DNA of 24,173 nt from DTSX01 sp964633465 (GCA_964633465.1 CAZWGB010000021.1:1-24173), one strand, 5' to 3'; positions 1-8,515 are shown, counted from the first letter of the stretch. The notes: generated by a model from the sequence alone, not told the origin. Numbers and translations: made by a program.

Positions 1-533
1 GCTCCTAAAAAATTATATAGGTCAAAATCTATACCAGTATTCAAGATATTTTTTCCAATGAGTCCATTTTGATAGGTTTCATTTAATGCATTTTCAATCT
101 TAGGGTAACACTCGGTCATAAATTCACCTCTGACATAGTTGTATCCGACAGTGGCGCCTATTGCGTAACCTGCAATTGCCATTCCTTCTATTAAGGCATG
201 GGGATTATATTTTAAGATGTCTCGGTCATGACATGTGCCTGGTTCACTTTCATCCGAGTTGCAAACAATATATTTCTGTTCATCATTTTTCGGCATAAAG
301 CTCCATTTTAAACCTGTAGGGAATCCAGCTCCTCCTCTTCCTCTTAAACCAGATTTTTTAATCATCTCGATGACTGTCTCAGCATCATATGGTTTGGTTT
401 GATCGTTTAAGATATTTCTCCAAGCTTCGTAACCACCCGATGAAATGTAAGAATCAATCGACCAAGGATCTTTAGTGTCGATGTTTGCAAAAATTACTTG
501 GTTTAGATCACTAATTGTTGTTCTCCAACTCAT
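1..533 (-). CDS. nuoF: NADH-quinone oxidoreductase subunit F (partial, C-terminal part beyond the left edge)
   Basis: NuoF is the NADH- and FMN-binding subunit of the peripheral arm of complex I; it takes hydride from NADH and passes electrons to the iron-sulfur chain. The first 177 residues are present. The FMN/NADH motif GRGGAGFPTG is at about residues 65-74 and NSDESEPGT at 92-100, followed by YVRGEF. The reading frame is open to the window edge. The start chosen is the ATG at 533, giving MSWRTTISDLNQ; it overlaps the end of nuoE by 23 bp, a sign of translational coupling. The 4Fe-4S C-terminal domain is not in the window. The family call is secure from the motifs and from its place after nuoE. 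Confidence 0.95.
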   Translation of the reverse strand, partial: MSWRTTISDLNQVIFANIDTKDPWSIDSYISSGGYEAWRNILNDQTKPYDAETVIEMIKKSGLRGRGGAGFPTGLKWSFMPKNDEQKYIVCNSDESEPGTCHDRDILKYNPHALIEGMAIAGYAIGATVGYNYVRGEFMTECYPKIENALNETYQNGLIGKNILNTGIDFDLYNFLG

Positions 534-1002
534 CAAGAATTTCATCAACTTTTTCTATATTCAGGTTTTCAATATATTGATGATCAAGCATTAGCATTGG
601 AGCTCCAGTGCAAGCAGCCAAGCATTCTTCTTCTTTTTTCAGAAAAATTATACCGTCAGGAGTTGATTCTCCAGCATTTATATTTAAACGCTTTTGAATG
701 TGATCTAATATTTCATCAGATCCTCTCAACATGCATGAAATATTGGTACAAATTGAAATTTCATGACGACCTACAGGTTGTGTATTAAACATTGAATAGA
801 ATGACGCAACTTCAAATACTTGAATTCTTGGGAGATCAAGATAATCAGCAACCTCATTCATTAATTCAGTGGTTAAAAATCCTTGATTAAAATGTTGAAC
901 CGAATGCAGTGAAGCAATAATTGCAGAACGCTGTTTTCCCTGAGGAAACTTTTGTACCCATTGATCTATTTCTTCTTTAATATGTTTATTAAGTAATGCC
1001 AC
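511..1002 (-). CDS. nuoE: NADH-quinone oxidoreductase subunit E
   Basis: NuoE is the 24 kDa-type thioredoxin-fold subunit of complex I that carries the 2Fe-2S cluster N1a beside NuoF. The 163-residue product has the four expected cysteine ligands at C85, C90, C127 and C131, in the contexts CTNISC and ECLAAC. The N-terminal segment with PQGKQRSAII and the EVASFYSMF motif are typical of the family. The start codon is GTG at 1002, only 2 nt after the nuoD stop and without a clear Shine-Dalgarno sequence, so translation probably depends on coupling to nuoD. No alternative downstream methionine would keep the conserved N-terminus. Confidence 0.96.
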   Translation of the reverse strand: MALLNKHIKEEIDQWVQKFPQGKQRSAIIASLHSVQHFNQGFLTTELMNEVADYLDLPRIQVFEVASFYSMFNTQPVGRHEISICTNISCMLRGSDEILDHIQKRLNINAGESTPDGIIFLKKEEECLAACTGAPMLMLDHQYIENLNIEKVDEILDELENNN

Positions 1003-1004
1003 AA

Positions 1005-2255
1005 TTAACGATCAATTTCTCCAAATACAATATCCAATGTTCCAATAATAGATACGACATCAGCTAACATATGACCTTTAGACATTTCATCTATGGCAGC
1101 TAGATGTGCAAAACTTGGTGCTCTAACTTTCATTCGGTATGGTTTATTAGCTCCGTCAGACATCAGAAATACTCCAAACTCACCTTTTGGATGTTCAATA
1201 GCAGCATAAACTTCGCCTTTAGGGACTGAGTAACCTTCAGTAAATAATTTGAAATGATAAATTAACGACTCCATATCATGTTTCATTTGATCTCTTTTTG
1301 GAGAAGCATACTTATTATCATCGATCATTACGGGACCAGGATTATCTGTTAACCACTTAATGCATTGTTGAATGATCTTATTAGATTGTCTCATTTCTTC
1401 AATTCTGACGAGATATCGATCATAACAGTCTCCGTTAAGGCCAACTGGTATATGAAACTCAAGGTCGTTATAAACCTCATAGGGTTGATTTCTTCTGAGA
1501 TCCCATTCTATTCCAGAACCTCTTAACATTGGACCAGAAAAGCCTAGATCTTTAGCTCTTTCTGGTGAGACTACGCCAATATCAACTGTTCTTTGTTTCC
1601 AGATTCGATTATCTGTAAGTAATGTTTCATACTCGTCAACGAGCGAAGGAAACCTATCGGTGAAGTCTTGAATGAAGTCTAGCAAGGAACCTTCTCGGTT
1701 ATAATTGAGTTGTTTAACTTTTTTCTCAGAAATATATCGATTGGCTAAATATTTGGGCATTTCTCCAGGCAGATCCCGATAAACACCTCCTGGTCTATAA
1801 TATGTAGCATGCATTCTGGCTCCAGAGACGGCTTCGTAACAATCAAGTAAATCTTCTCGTTCCCTGAAACAGTAGAGAAAGAGTGCCATTGCTCCTATAT
1901 CAAGTCCATGAGCACCCAGCCACAATAGATGATTAAGAAGTCTTGTTATCTCATCAAACATTACTCTGATGTATTGAGCTCTTCTTGGTGGAGTCATATC
2001 AAGAAGTCGTTCAATAGCTAATACATAAGAGTGTTCACAGCACATCATGGAAACGTAATCCATCCTGTCCATGTAACCAATAGAATGATTAAAAGGTTTT
2101 ATTTCAGCAAGTTTCTCAGTGCCTCTATGGAGTAGTCCAATATGAGGGTCTAAGTGTTTTACAACCTCGCCATCCATTTCCATAATGAGTCTTAGAACAC
2201 CGTGTGCTGCTGGATGCTGTGGCCCAAAATTTAATGATAAGTTACTTTCAGTCAT
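1005..2255 (-). CDS. nuoD: NADH-quinone oxidoreductase subunit D (49 kDa-type)
   Basis: NuoD forms, with NuoB, the quinone-binding cavity of complex I and descends from the large subunit of NiFe hydrogenases. The protein begins MTESNLSLNFGPQHPAAHG; the GPQHPAAHG motif and the downstream HRGTEKL and YMDRMDYVSMM segments line the quinone site. I chose the ATG at 2255 (416 aa, the usual family length near 417) instead of an in-frame start 27 nt upstream. It overlaps the nuoC stop in an ATGACTGA arrangement (8 bp). NuoC and NuoD are separate here, not fused as in E. coli, the state found in most other proteobacteria. Confidence 0.97.
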   Translation of the reverse strand: MTESNLSLNFGPQHPAAHGVLRLIMEMDGEVVKHLDPHIGLLHRGTEKLAEIKPFNHSIGYMDRMDYVSMMCCEHSYVLAIERLLDMTPPRRAQYIRVMFDEITRLLNHLLWLGAHGLDIGAMALFLYCFREREDLLDCYEAVSGARMHATYYRPGGVYRDLPGEMPKYLANRYISEKKVKQLNYNREGSLLDFIQDFTDRFPSLVDEYETLLTDNRIWKQRTVDIGVVSPERAKDLGFSGPMLRGSGIEWDLRRNQPYEVYNDLEFHIPVGLNGDCYDRYLVRIEEMRQSNKIIQQCIKWLTDNPGPVMIDDNKYASPKRDQMKHDMESLIYHFKLFTEGYSVPKGEVYAAIEHPKGEFGVFLMSDGANKPYRMKVRAPSFAHLAAIDEMSKGHMLADVVSIIGTLDIVFGEIDR

Positions 2256-2904
2256 TATTTTCTCTGATGACTTTAGGCACACTAGGTCTAGTTGTAATAC
2301 TCACAGGTTTGTAGACTACTTGTTCTTTGTCTTCATCGTATATAACCTCTAAATTTCCATTGGTAGGAAAATCTTTCCTAAAAGGATGTCCGATAAAACC
2401 ATAATCGGTAAGAATTCGTCTTAAATCAGGGTGGTCTTTAAAATGTACCCCCATCAGATCAAAGGCCTCTCGTTCAAACCAATTTGCTGAGTTCCATATT
2501 TTATTAACTGATGGAACACTTGGAGGGTTAGCTTTTGTGGTGAATGTTTTTAGTGTTAGCCTAGTATTTTTTGAAATGGATAGAAGTTGATAAAAAATAG
2601 CGAAGCGGTCAGGAAATTCTTCATCAGCATCAGTAATAATTTTATGTTCAACCGCTCTTGAGTAACCTGTTTTTGTAGCATCATTAGTCTTCCAATCTGC
2701 GTGCCCATAGGTGAGATAGTCGACAGCACAAATATCAATCAGAATTGAATAATCTAGTTCTTGATCAGTCTTTAATATTTTACATATTTTGACCAAATTA
2801 GATTGTTCTATTTGATATAAAGGGTCATACCTTGATGATAATAGTGAAAGACTAAACTCAGAAAGCTTTTCATTAATTAGTGTAATGTTATTGTCTTTAT
2901 CCAT
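2248..2904 (-). CDS. nuoC: NADH-quinone oxidoreductase subunit C (30 kDa-type)
   Basis: NuoC is the 30 kDa-type peripheral-arm subunit of complex I that packs against NuoD and NuoB near the quinone site. The family signature is visible near the C-terminus: WFEREAFDLMGVHFKDHPDL, then RRILTDYGF and GHPFRKDFP. I chose the ATG at 2904 (218 aa), which overlaps the nuoB stop by 8 bp (ATGGATAA), the same style as nuoC/nuoD. A longer reading frame from 2955 exists, with another ATG at 2919, but it would add unconserved residues buried in the nuoB 3' end. The exact start is less certain than the identity. Confidence 0.94.
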   Translation of the reverse strand: MDKDNNITLINEKLSEFSLSLLSSRYDPLYQIEQSNLVKICKILKTDQELDYSILIDICAVDYLTYGHADWKTNDATKTGYSRAVEHKIITDADEEFPDRFAIFYQLLSISKNTRLTLKTFTTKANPPSVPSVNKIWNSANWFEREAFDLMGVHFKDHPDLRRILTDYGFIGHPFRKDFPTNGNLEVIYDEDKEQVVYKPVSITTRPSVPKVIRENND

Positions 2905-3397
2905 TGGCAATGGATTCATCAGATCTAATTTTCTTTTGCAATTCAATAATGCCATTTACTAAAGCTTCAGCAGTTGGCGGACAACCTGGGACGTATATAT
3001 CAACTGGTATAATTCGATCGCAACCTCGAACGACTGAATACGAATGATGATAATAGCCACCTCCGTTTGCACAAGAACCCATTGAAATAACCCATCTAGG
3101 CTCTGGCATTTGATCATAAACTTTTCTTAAAGCTGGTGCCATTTTATTGCATAGTGTTCCTGCAACAATCATCACATCTGATTGTCTAGGGCTTGGACGA
3201 TAAAAAACACCAAAACGATCAGTATCATATCTGGAAGCTGCAGAATGCATCATTTCGATACCGCAGCAGGCTAGTCCTAAAGTAACTGGCCACATAGATC
3301 CTGTTCTTGCCCAATTAACTAATTTATCGACAGATGTTGTGACAAAGCCATGGCCTTGTTGATTAATTAGATCATCATTACTATTATCTAATCCCAT
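2897..3397 (-). CDS. nuoB: NADH-quinone oxidoreductase subunit B
   Basis: NuoB carries cluster N2, the last iron-sulfur centre of complex I, which reduces quinone. The 166-residue protein has the four conserved cysteines: the tandem pair C44-C45 in ACCGIEMM, C109 in GSCANGGGYY and C139 in PGCPPTAEAL. Upstream of the ATG at 3397 lies an AAGGTG Shine-Dalgarno-like element, and the gene overlaps the end of nuoA by 10 bp. Length and motifs are normal for the family. Confidence 0.97.
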   Translation of the reverse strand: MGLDNSNDDLINQQGHGFVTTSVDKLVNWARTGSMWPVTLGLACCGIEMMHSAASRYDTDRFGVFYRPSPRQSDVMIVAGTLCNKMAPALRKVYDQMPEPRWVISMGSCANGGGYYHHSYSVVRGCDRIIPVDIYVPGCPPTAEALVNGIIELQKKIRSDESIANG

Positions 3398-3744
3398 TCA
3401 AGCGCACCTTTATTCCATTCATAGATAAAGCCTATGACAAGGACTAATAAAAAAATAACCATAGCTATTAATCCTGTTGAGCCTATTTCTTTTAAAGCTA
3501 TTGCCCATGGAAATAAAAAGGCAATTTCAAGATCAAAGATTATAAATAGTATTGCCACCAAGTAATATCTAACATCAAAAGGAATTCTTGCGTCTTCGAA
3601 TTCTTCAAAACCACATTCATATGGAGATAATTTAGCCTTGGATTTTTGACCTCGGCCGAAAAGGAAGCCTAAGAGTAGCATTACAACGCCAAGTACAGCA
3701 GCGACTGAGATAAAGATTATAATTGGTAGATAATTCTCTAACAT
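3388..3744 (-). CDS. nuoA: NADH-quinone oxidoreductase subunit A
   Basis: NuoA is a small membrane subunit at the joint between the peripheral and membrane arms of complex I. The 118-residue protein has three predicted membrane helices (roughly residues 5-27, 62-83 and 89-110). The conserved loop SPYECGFEEFEDARIPFDVR between helices 1 and 2 is intact. The start chosen is the ATG at 3744; a TTG 12 nt upstream is in frame but has nothing to favour it. This is the first gene of the nuo operon in this window, and a candidate promoter lies about 37 bp upstream. Confidence 0.95.
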   Translation of the reverse strand: MLENYLPIIIFISVAAVLGVVMLLLGFLFGRGQKSKAKLSPYECGFEEFEDARIPFDVRYYLVAILFIIFDLEIAFLFPWAIALKEIGSTGLIAMVIFLLVLVIGFIYEWNKGALEWD

Positions 3745-3780
3745 GAATAGTACCAAATTTATTTCTCATAAATCGGGTGT

Positions 3781-3789
3781 ATTGTATCA
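3781..3789 (-). promoter_or_regulatory. Candidate extended -10 promoter of the nuo operon
   Basis: Read on the minus strand the site is TGATACAAT: a TACAAT -10 hexamer (5 of 6 matches to consensus) preceded by the TGn extension. It lies about 37 bp upstream of the nuoA ATG, which gives a leader of about 30 nt. There is no good -35 hexamer, which the extended -10 could compensate for. It is the best sigma-70 candidate I see in the 3745-3953 gap. Confidence 0.4.
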
Positions 3790-3888
3790 GCTTTTTAAGA
3801 AAATAAAGCAGCTATCAATCAATTACTTAGGAATGAAAAATAATATTAGAATTTTAAATAAAAACTTCTGTATGTGGATAATATGTAT

Positions 3889-3954
3889 ATATCTAATATA
3901 GTCAAATAAACTATATATTATTCATGGATTTGTAACGGCTTATATATTAGATAT
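3889..3954. repeat. 12-bp inverted repeat flanking the tRNA-Leu 3' end
   Basis: ATATCTAATATA at 3889-3900 and its exact reverse complement TATATTAGATAT at 3943-3954 are separated by 42 bp of AT-rich DNA. The right arm includes the discriminator base of tRNA-Leu. In the minus-strand transcript the two arms could pair downstream of the mature tRNA, as a processing or 3'-end stabilising stem. There is no U-tract, so it is not an obvious intrinsic terminator. The AT-only composition makes chance occurrence plausible. Confidence 0.35.
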
Positions 3955-4035
3955 GCCGATGGCCGGACTCGAACCGGCACAGCTTTCGCCACTGCCCCCT
4001 CAAGACAGCGTGTCTACCAATTCCACCACATCGGC
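3954..4035 (-). tRNA. tRNA-Leu (anticodon GAG)
   Basis: The 82-nt minus-strand sequence folds as a class II tRNA. The acceptor arm is GCCGATG/CATCGGC with discriminator A, and the D-arm contains AATTGGTAGAC. The anticodon stem is CTGTC/GGCAG with loop TTGAGGG, so the anticodon is GAG, reading CUU/CUC leucine codons. A short variable arm (TGGC-GAAA-GCTG) is followed by a T-arm with GGTTCGAGTCC. The bases after the discriminator read TAT, so the 3' CCA is not encoded and must be added enzymatically. The gene starts 21 nt after the secG stop and is probably cut from the tpiA-secG transcript; this secG/tRNA-Leu linkage is common in Gammaproteobacteria. Confidence 0.95.
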
Positions 4036-4056
4036 TATTTAAAGTATCTTAAAATT

Positions 4057-4413
4057 CTATCTTTTATTTGGTGAATCTAAGGGTATCAATGGTAATGATT
4101 CTTGGTTCTCAGGTTCATCAATAATAATTGCTTCAGGTTGAATCTTATCAAGAACACTGCTCTCTAGTTTGATTGTTCCTTTGTTTAAATAAGCAAGTGC
4201 CAGGCTGGTAATAAAAAATATTGTTGCAAGTATTGCTGTTGTGCGTGATAAAAAATTAGCTGAACCTTTTGCGCCAAAAATAGTTCCTGATGCACCAGCA
4301 CCAAAAGCAGAGCCCATATCGGCACCTTTTCCTTTTTGTACTAAAATTAAAGCAATGATTAAGACTGCAATAATGACGTGAAATGAAAGTAACAATGATA
4401 ATATATCATTCAT
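4057..4413 (-). CDS. secG: Preprotein translocase subunit SecG
   Basis: SecG is the small auxiliary subunit of the SecYEG channel in the inner membrane and increases the efficiency of SecA-driven export. The 118-residue protein has two hydrophobic segments (about residues 5-24 and 56-76). Between them are the conserved VQKGKGADMGSAFGAGASGT stretch and FGAKGSANFLSR, which identify the family. The ATG at 4413 overlaps the tpiA stop by 8 bp, so the two are translationally coupled. The C-terminal tail is polar and unremarkable. Confidence 0.96.
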   Translation of the reverse strand: MNDILSLLLSFHVIIAVLIIALILVQKGKGADMGSAFGAGASGTIFGAKGSANFLSRTTAILATIFFITSLALAYLNKGTIKLESSVLDKIQPEAIIIDEPENQESLPLIPLDSPNKR

Positions 4414-5170
4414 TTGTTAGTCTCTCAGCTGCTTGATAAATTTTAATAAATTCTTCTCCATTTAAAGATGCTCCTCCAATCAGACCACCGTTAATATTGA
4501 CCATTGTAAACAAATCTTTGCTGTTTGCACCATTTACACTACCGCCATAAAGAATGGGGATTGAAGTAGCAATGTTTGAGTCATACTCTTCTATAATGCT
4601 TCTTATATTAGAATGAACTTCTTCAGCTTGCTCTGGGGATGCTGTTTCACCTGTTCCAATAGCCCAAACTGGCTCATAAGCTATGATTGACTTGCTAAAT
4701 AATTTGATGCTGGTTGATTCTATGACTGATTTAATTTGTGACTCTACCACAGACAATGTCTTACCTGTTTTCCTTTCATTAAGTGATTCCCCGACACAGA
4801 GTATTGGAATTAAATTGTTTTGGTGTGCTAATTCAAATTTCTGGGCAATAATGTTATTGGTATCATTGAACATTTGCCTGCGTTCTGAGTGGCCTATGAT
4901 TACATAATCTATATTCATGTCCTGTAACATAGAACCTGATATTTCACCTGTGTAGGCCCCATCTTGACTCTCTGATATATTTTGAGCACCTATCTTAATA
5001 ATGGGTGTTTTAAGCTCTAATATTTGAGTTAAATACGTAAACGGAGGACAAATAATTACCTCTATATTTGGGTTTTCGTAAACCTTATGTTTAATATAAT
5101 TGACTAATTGTTCGTTGGATTTTTTGCTGCCATTCATTTTCCAGTTGGCAACTATGAACAATTTTTTCAT
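4406..5170 (-). CDS. tpiA: Triosephosphate isomerase
   Basis: TpiA interconverts dihydroxyacetone phosphate and glyceraldehyde 3-phosphate in glycolysis and gluconeogenesis in the cytoplasm. The 254-residue product starts MKKLFIVANWKMNG, with active-site N9 and K11. The catalytic histidine is H94 in VIIGHSERR and the catalytic glutamate is E166 in AYEPVWAIGTG. The phosphate-binding YGGSVNG loop follows. I chose the ATG at 5170, 4 nt after the glmM stop; a longer frame from 5209 would run into glmM and adds no conserved sequence. An AGG element lies about 10 nt upstream. Confidence 0.97.
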   Translation of the reverse strand: MKKLFIVANWKMNGSKKSNEQLVNYIKHKVYENPNIEVIICPPFTYLTQILELKTPIIKIGAQNISESQDGAYTGEISGSMLQDMNIDYVIIGHSERRQMFNDTNNIIAQKFELAHQNNLIPILCVGESLNERKTGKTLSVVESQIKSVIESTSIKLFSKSIIAYEPVWAIGTGETASPEQAEEVHSNIRSIIEEYDSNIATSIPILYGGSVNGANSKDLFTMVNINGGLIGGASLNGEEFIKIYQAAERLTNE

Positions 5171-5174
5171 CTTG

Positions 5175-6500
5175 CTACGCCTGGTTAATTTGAGTCTTAA
5201 TGGATTCAAAAATCTTTTGTGCTTCTAACTTGTCTTGAGATTCAACAGTAATCCTTAACATTGGCTCTGTACCTGATTTTCTAACTAATACCCTGCCATT
5301 TTTCAAATTTGTATTCGCATCATCAGAAATCTTGGCAATAAAGTCATTCGATATTTTTGTTACATCTGTTTCTATGTTGTGACTTAATTGCGGAATAAGA
5401 TCTAGGCCATCAAGTAATTCATCAAGTGATTTTTCACTCTCAATCATCGTTTTCATAATCAGCAGTGATGTCATCAAGCCGTCACCTGAAGGTGAATATT
5501 CTAAATTGATAATATGTCCTGAATTCTCACCTCCTATGATTGAGCCAGTCTGTCTCATTAACTGCAATACATTCTTATCACCAACTTCTGATCTATATAA
5601 CTTTATACCTTTGTTGTTTAGAGATATTTCAAGGCCTGAGTTAGTTAGAATTGTTCCAACAATCTTTGAGCTAAACTTGTTAACATTGATTGCGTTTTTT
5701 GCAAGTATGTACAGAATTTGGTCACCTTCAATAGTATTGCCATTAGGGTCAATGAGAATAACTCTGTCAGCATCACCATCAAGGGCTATCCCAAGATCGG
5801 CTGACAATGCCGGTACAGTTTTGGCAATGGTGTCAACATTAGTTGAGCCGCAATTTAAATTGATGTTATAGCCATTTGGTGAACACCCGATGGGGATAAC
5901 ATCTGCACCTAAAGACGATAAAACTATAGGAGCAACTTTGTATGCTGCTCCATGTGAACAGTCAACTACCACTTTCATATTTTTCAATGGTCTAGGTTGG
6001 TTGAATATTCCACTAACAAACTGTGTGTATTTGTCTCTAGCATTAGGATTACGAGTTGCTCTGCCGATTGTATCTGCAGTTTGAGTTATTGGATCTTTAG
6101 ATAACTGGTTTTCAATATCAACTTCTAGACTCATATCAAGTTTTTCACCAAGATTGTTGAGTATTTTAATCCCATTATATTCATAGGAGTTATGTGAAGC
6201 GCTGATAACGATACCGAAATTAGCATTGCAATCTTTAATTGTAAATGAAATAGCCGGTGTAGGTAATGGACCGAGTAACATAACATCAAGACCGGAAGCA
6301 ACAAAAGCTGCTTCTAATGCTGATTCAAACATATATCCTGAGATTCTTGTATCTTTACCAACAACTACTGTCCCGCCTTGTGGTGCCAAAACTGAAGCAG
6401 TCGCACCAGCAATTCTGCTTGTAAAATCTACTGTCATAGGGTGTTCGCCAACTTTGCCCCTTACCCCATCTGTGCCAAATAGTTTTAATTTGCTTGTCAT
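5175..6500 (-). CDS. glmM: Phosphoglucosamine mutase
   Basis: GlmM converts glucosamine 6-phosphate to glucosamine 1-phosphate, a step toward UDP-GlcNAc for peptidoglycan and lipid A. The 441-residue protein has the phosphoserine loop ASHN with S102 as the catalytic serine, the metal-binding loop DGDADR (D241, D243, D245), the sugar-binding GGENSGH motif and the C-terminal phosphate-binding RKSGTEPMLRI. The N-terminus MTSKLKLFGTDGVRG is typical. In many gammaproteobacteria folP lies between ftsH and glmM. Here the gap is only 85 bp, so folP is absent from this site. Confidence 0.97.
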   Translation of the reverse strand: MTSKLKLFGTDGVRGKVGEHPMTVDFTSRIAGATASVLAPQGGTVVVGKDTRISGYMFESALEAAFVASGLDVMLLGPLPTPAISFTIKDCNANFGIVISASHNSYEYNGIKILNNLGEKLDMSLEVDIENQLSKDPITQTADTIGRATRNPNARDKYTQFVSGIFNQPRPLKNMKVVVDCSHGAAYKVAPIVLSSLGADVIPIGCSPNGYNINLNCGSTNVDTIAKTVPALSADLGIALDGDADRVILIDPNGNTIEGDQILYILAKNAINVNKFSSKIVGTILTNSGLEISLNNKGIKLYRSEVGDKNVLQLMRQTGSIIGGENSGHIINLEYSPSGDGLMTSLLIMKTMIESEKSLDELLDGLDLIPQLSHNIETDVTKISNDFIAKISDDANTNLKNGRVLVRKSGTEPMLRITVESQDKLEAQKIFESIKTQINQA

Positions 6501-6585
6501 ACTGTTTTATCGTTTATTTATGATCCTTGCTTGATGAATATGTAACTCATTTTTGGAGGTCTGGAAAAAATCAAAATAAGAAAAA

Positions 6586-8490
6586 TTAATGTTGAGTAGC
6601 GTGGTCACCTAATTTTGTATCTTTCTTATCGTCATCGTCTGACGAATCATCACTCTGATCCCAATCCTCAGGAGGCCTAGGCTCCTTGTCATTCATAACG
6701 TCATTAATCTGGTTTTCGTCCAAAGTTTCATACTTTATAAGAGCTTCAGCCATCTTGTGAAGCCTATTGATATTTGTTTTGATTATCTCACTAGCATCAT
6801 TGTAGCTACAATCAATGATTTGTCTGACCTCGTCATCAATTGCTTTTACTGTTATATCTGAAACTTGTTTATGTTGTGTCACAGACCTTCCTAAAAAAAC
6901 TTCCCCCTCATCTTCACTGTATGTCAGTGGACCAAGTTTCTCAGACAGACCCCACTTTGTAACCATATTCCTAGCAATTTCTGTGGCCCTTTCAATATCA
7001 TTTGATGCACCAGTGGTTACTGAATCTTTACCAAAAATTAACTCTTCTGCAACACGGCCACCGAATAGACTTGTTATCTGACTAATTAATCTTTTTTTAC
7101 TAAAACTGTATCTATCCTGCTCTGGAAGAAACATGGTAAGACCTAATGCTCTGCCCCTCGGGATAATTGTAACTTTATAGACAGGATCATGATCTGTAAC
7201 ACTTAGTCCTACAATTGCGTGGCCTGCTTCGTGATATGCCGTTAACTTTCTTTCATCCTCACTCATAACCATGGATTTTCTCTCTGTGCCCATCATGATC
7301 TTATCTTTAGCACGATCAAATTCATCCATACCCACGTATTTCTTGTTTGCTCTAGCAGCAATAAGTGCAGCTTCGTTAATTAGATTTGCAAGATCAGCGC
7401 CTGAAAATCCAGGCGTGCCTCTTGCAATAATTGAAGGTTTTACATCTTTATCAAGCGGCACTTTTCTCATGTGAACTTTTAATATTTGCTCTCTACCACG
7501 AACATCTGGAAGTGGCACGACAACTTGTCGATCAAATCTACCAGGCCTTAAAAGTGCTGAATCTAAAACATCTGGTCTGTTGGTTGCTGCTATAACGATT
7601 ACACCGACATTGTCCTCAAATCCATCCATTTCAACTAAAAGTTGATTTAATGTTTGTTCACGTTCATCATGACCACCACCTAAGCCAGCCCCTCTTTTCC
7701 GCCCGACTGCATCAATTTCATCAATGAATACTATGCATGGAGAACGTGTTTTTGCTTGTTCAAACATATCTCTAACTCTCGATGCACCTACACCAACAAA
7801 CATCTCTACAAAATCTGAGCCTGATATTGTAAAAAATGGAACCTGGGCTTCGCCAGCGATTGCCCTTGCTAACAATGTTTTTCCAGTTCCAGGAGAACCA
7901 ACCATGAGAACACCTTTTGGAATTTTTCCTCCAAGTCTTTGGAATTTGTTTGGATCTTTGAGAAATTCTACAATCTCAAAAACTTCTTCTTTGGCTTCTT
8001 CAATTCCAGCAACATCAGCAAAAGTAACATCCACTTGGTTTTCACCCATTAACCTGGCGCGGCTTTTACCAAAAGTCATAGCACCACCTCCGCCACCAAC
8101 TCCCCCTTGCATCTGTCTCATAAAATAAATCCAAACAGCTATAAGAAGTATTACAGGGAATGAATTAATCAAAAGACTTATAAATATGCCCTGCCCCTTT
8201 GGTGGAGTTGCACTGATCCTGACGCCACTTTTTGATAGTTCACCAATAAGTGCAGTATTGTCTGTTTCAGGGTTGTAAGTAATGAACCTGTCACCATTAA
8301 GTCTTTTAGCCTTTATCACATTATCTTCAAAAATTACCTCACTGACATTACCTGTTTTGACTAATTCTATAAATGTAGAATAGTCAAGTGTCTGTTGTCT
8401 TATTGAATTAGGCGTAAAAGATTGGAAAACGGTTAACATCACAACTGCGATGACAATCCAAACCATTGCATTTTTGAAGAATTTATTCAT
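6586..8490 (-). CDS. ftsH: ATP-dependent zinc metalloprotease FtsH
   Basis: FtsH is the membrane-anchored AAA protease that degrades short-lived regulators and misassembled membrane proteins. Two N-terminal membrane helices (about residues 9-25 and 103-122) flank a periplasmic domain. The AAA module has Walker A GSPGTGKT (198-205), Walker B IVFIDEID near 253-260 and the arginine-finger region RPGRFDR. The zinc-binding HEAGH (420-424) defines the peptidase domain. The 634-residue length is normal, and the acidic, hydrophilic C-terminal tail (DDSSDDDDKK) is unconserved. It is preceded by rlmE with a 25-nt gap, the classic rlmE-ftsH pairing. Confidence 0.98.
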   Translation of the reverse strand: MNKFFKNAMVWIVIAVVMLTVFQSFTPNSIRQQTLDYSTFIELVKTGNVSEVIFEDNVIKAKRLNGDRFITYNPETDNTALIGELSKSGVRISATPPKGQGIFISLLINSFPVILLIAVWIYFMRQMQGGVGGGGGAMTFGKSRARLMGENQVDVTFADVAGIEEAKEEVFEIVEFLKDPNKFQRLGGKIPKGVLMVGSPGTGKTLLARAIAGEAQVPFFTISGSDFVEMFVGVGASRVRDMFEQAKTRSPCIVFIDEIDAVGRKRGAGLGGGHDEREQTLNQLLVEMDGFEDNVGVIVIAATNRPDVLDSALLRPGRFDRQVVVPLPDVRGREQILKVHMRKVPLDKDVKPSIIARGTPGFSGADLANLINEAALIAARANKKYVGMDEFDRAKDKIMMGTERKSMVMSEDERKLTAYHEAGHAIVGLSVTDHDPVYKVTIIPRGRALGLTMFLPEQDRYSFSKKRLISQITSLFGGRVAEELIFGKDSVTTGASNDIERATEIARNMVTKWGLSEKLGPLTYSEDEGEVFLGRSVTQHKQVSDITVKAIDDEVRQIIDCSYNDASEIIKTNINRLHKMAEALIKYETLDENQINDVMNDKEPRPPEDWDQSDDSSDDDDKKDTKLGDHATQH

Positions 8491-8515
8491 AAATATCCAT
8501 ACTTATTTTTGGCTA

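Noticed and set aside
2905..2955. Longer nuoC start at 2955
   Set aside because: The extra 17 residues lie within the conserved nuoB 3' end and match nothing in NuoC; the ATG at 2904 gives the same 8-bp overlap style seen at nuoC/nuoD.
3745..3953. Replication origin suggested by a DnaA box in AT-rich DNA
   Set aside because: Only one box is present, and neither dnaA, dnaN, gidA nor parAB is nearby.
7724..8128. 134-codon plus-strand open frame opposite ftsH, and similar frames opposite glmM (5506-5871), carB and the symporter
   Set aside because: They lie wholly inside well-conserved genes on the other strand, have no ribosome sites or recognisable protein motifs, and are expected shadows of the codon use of those genes.
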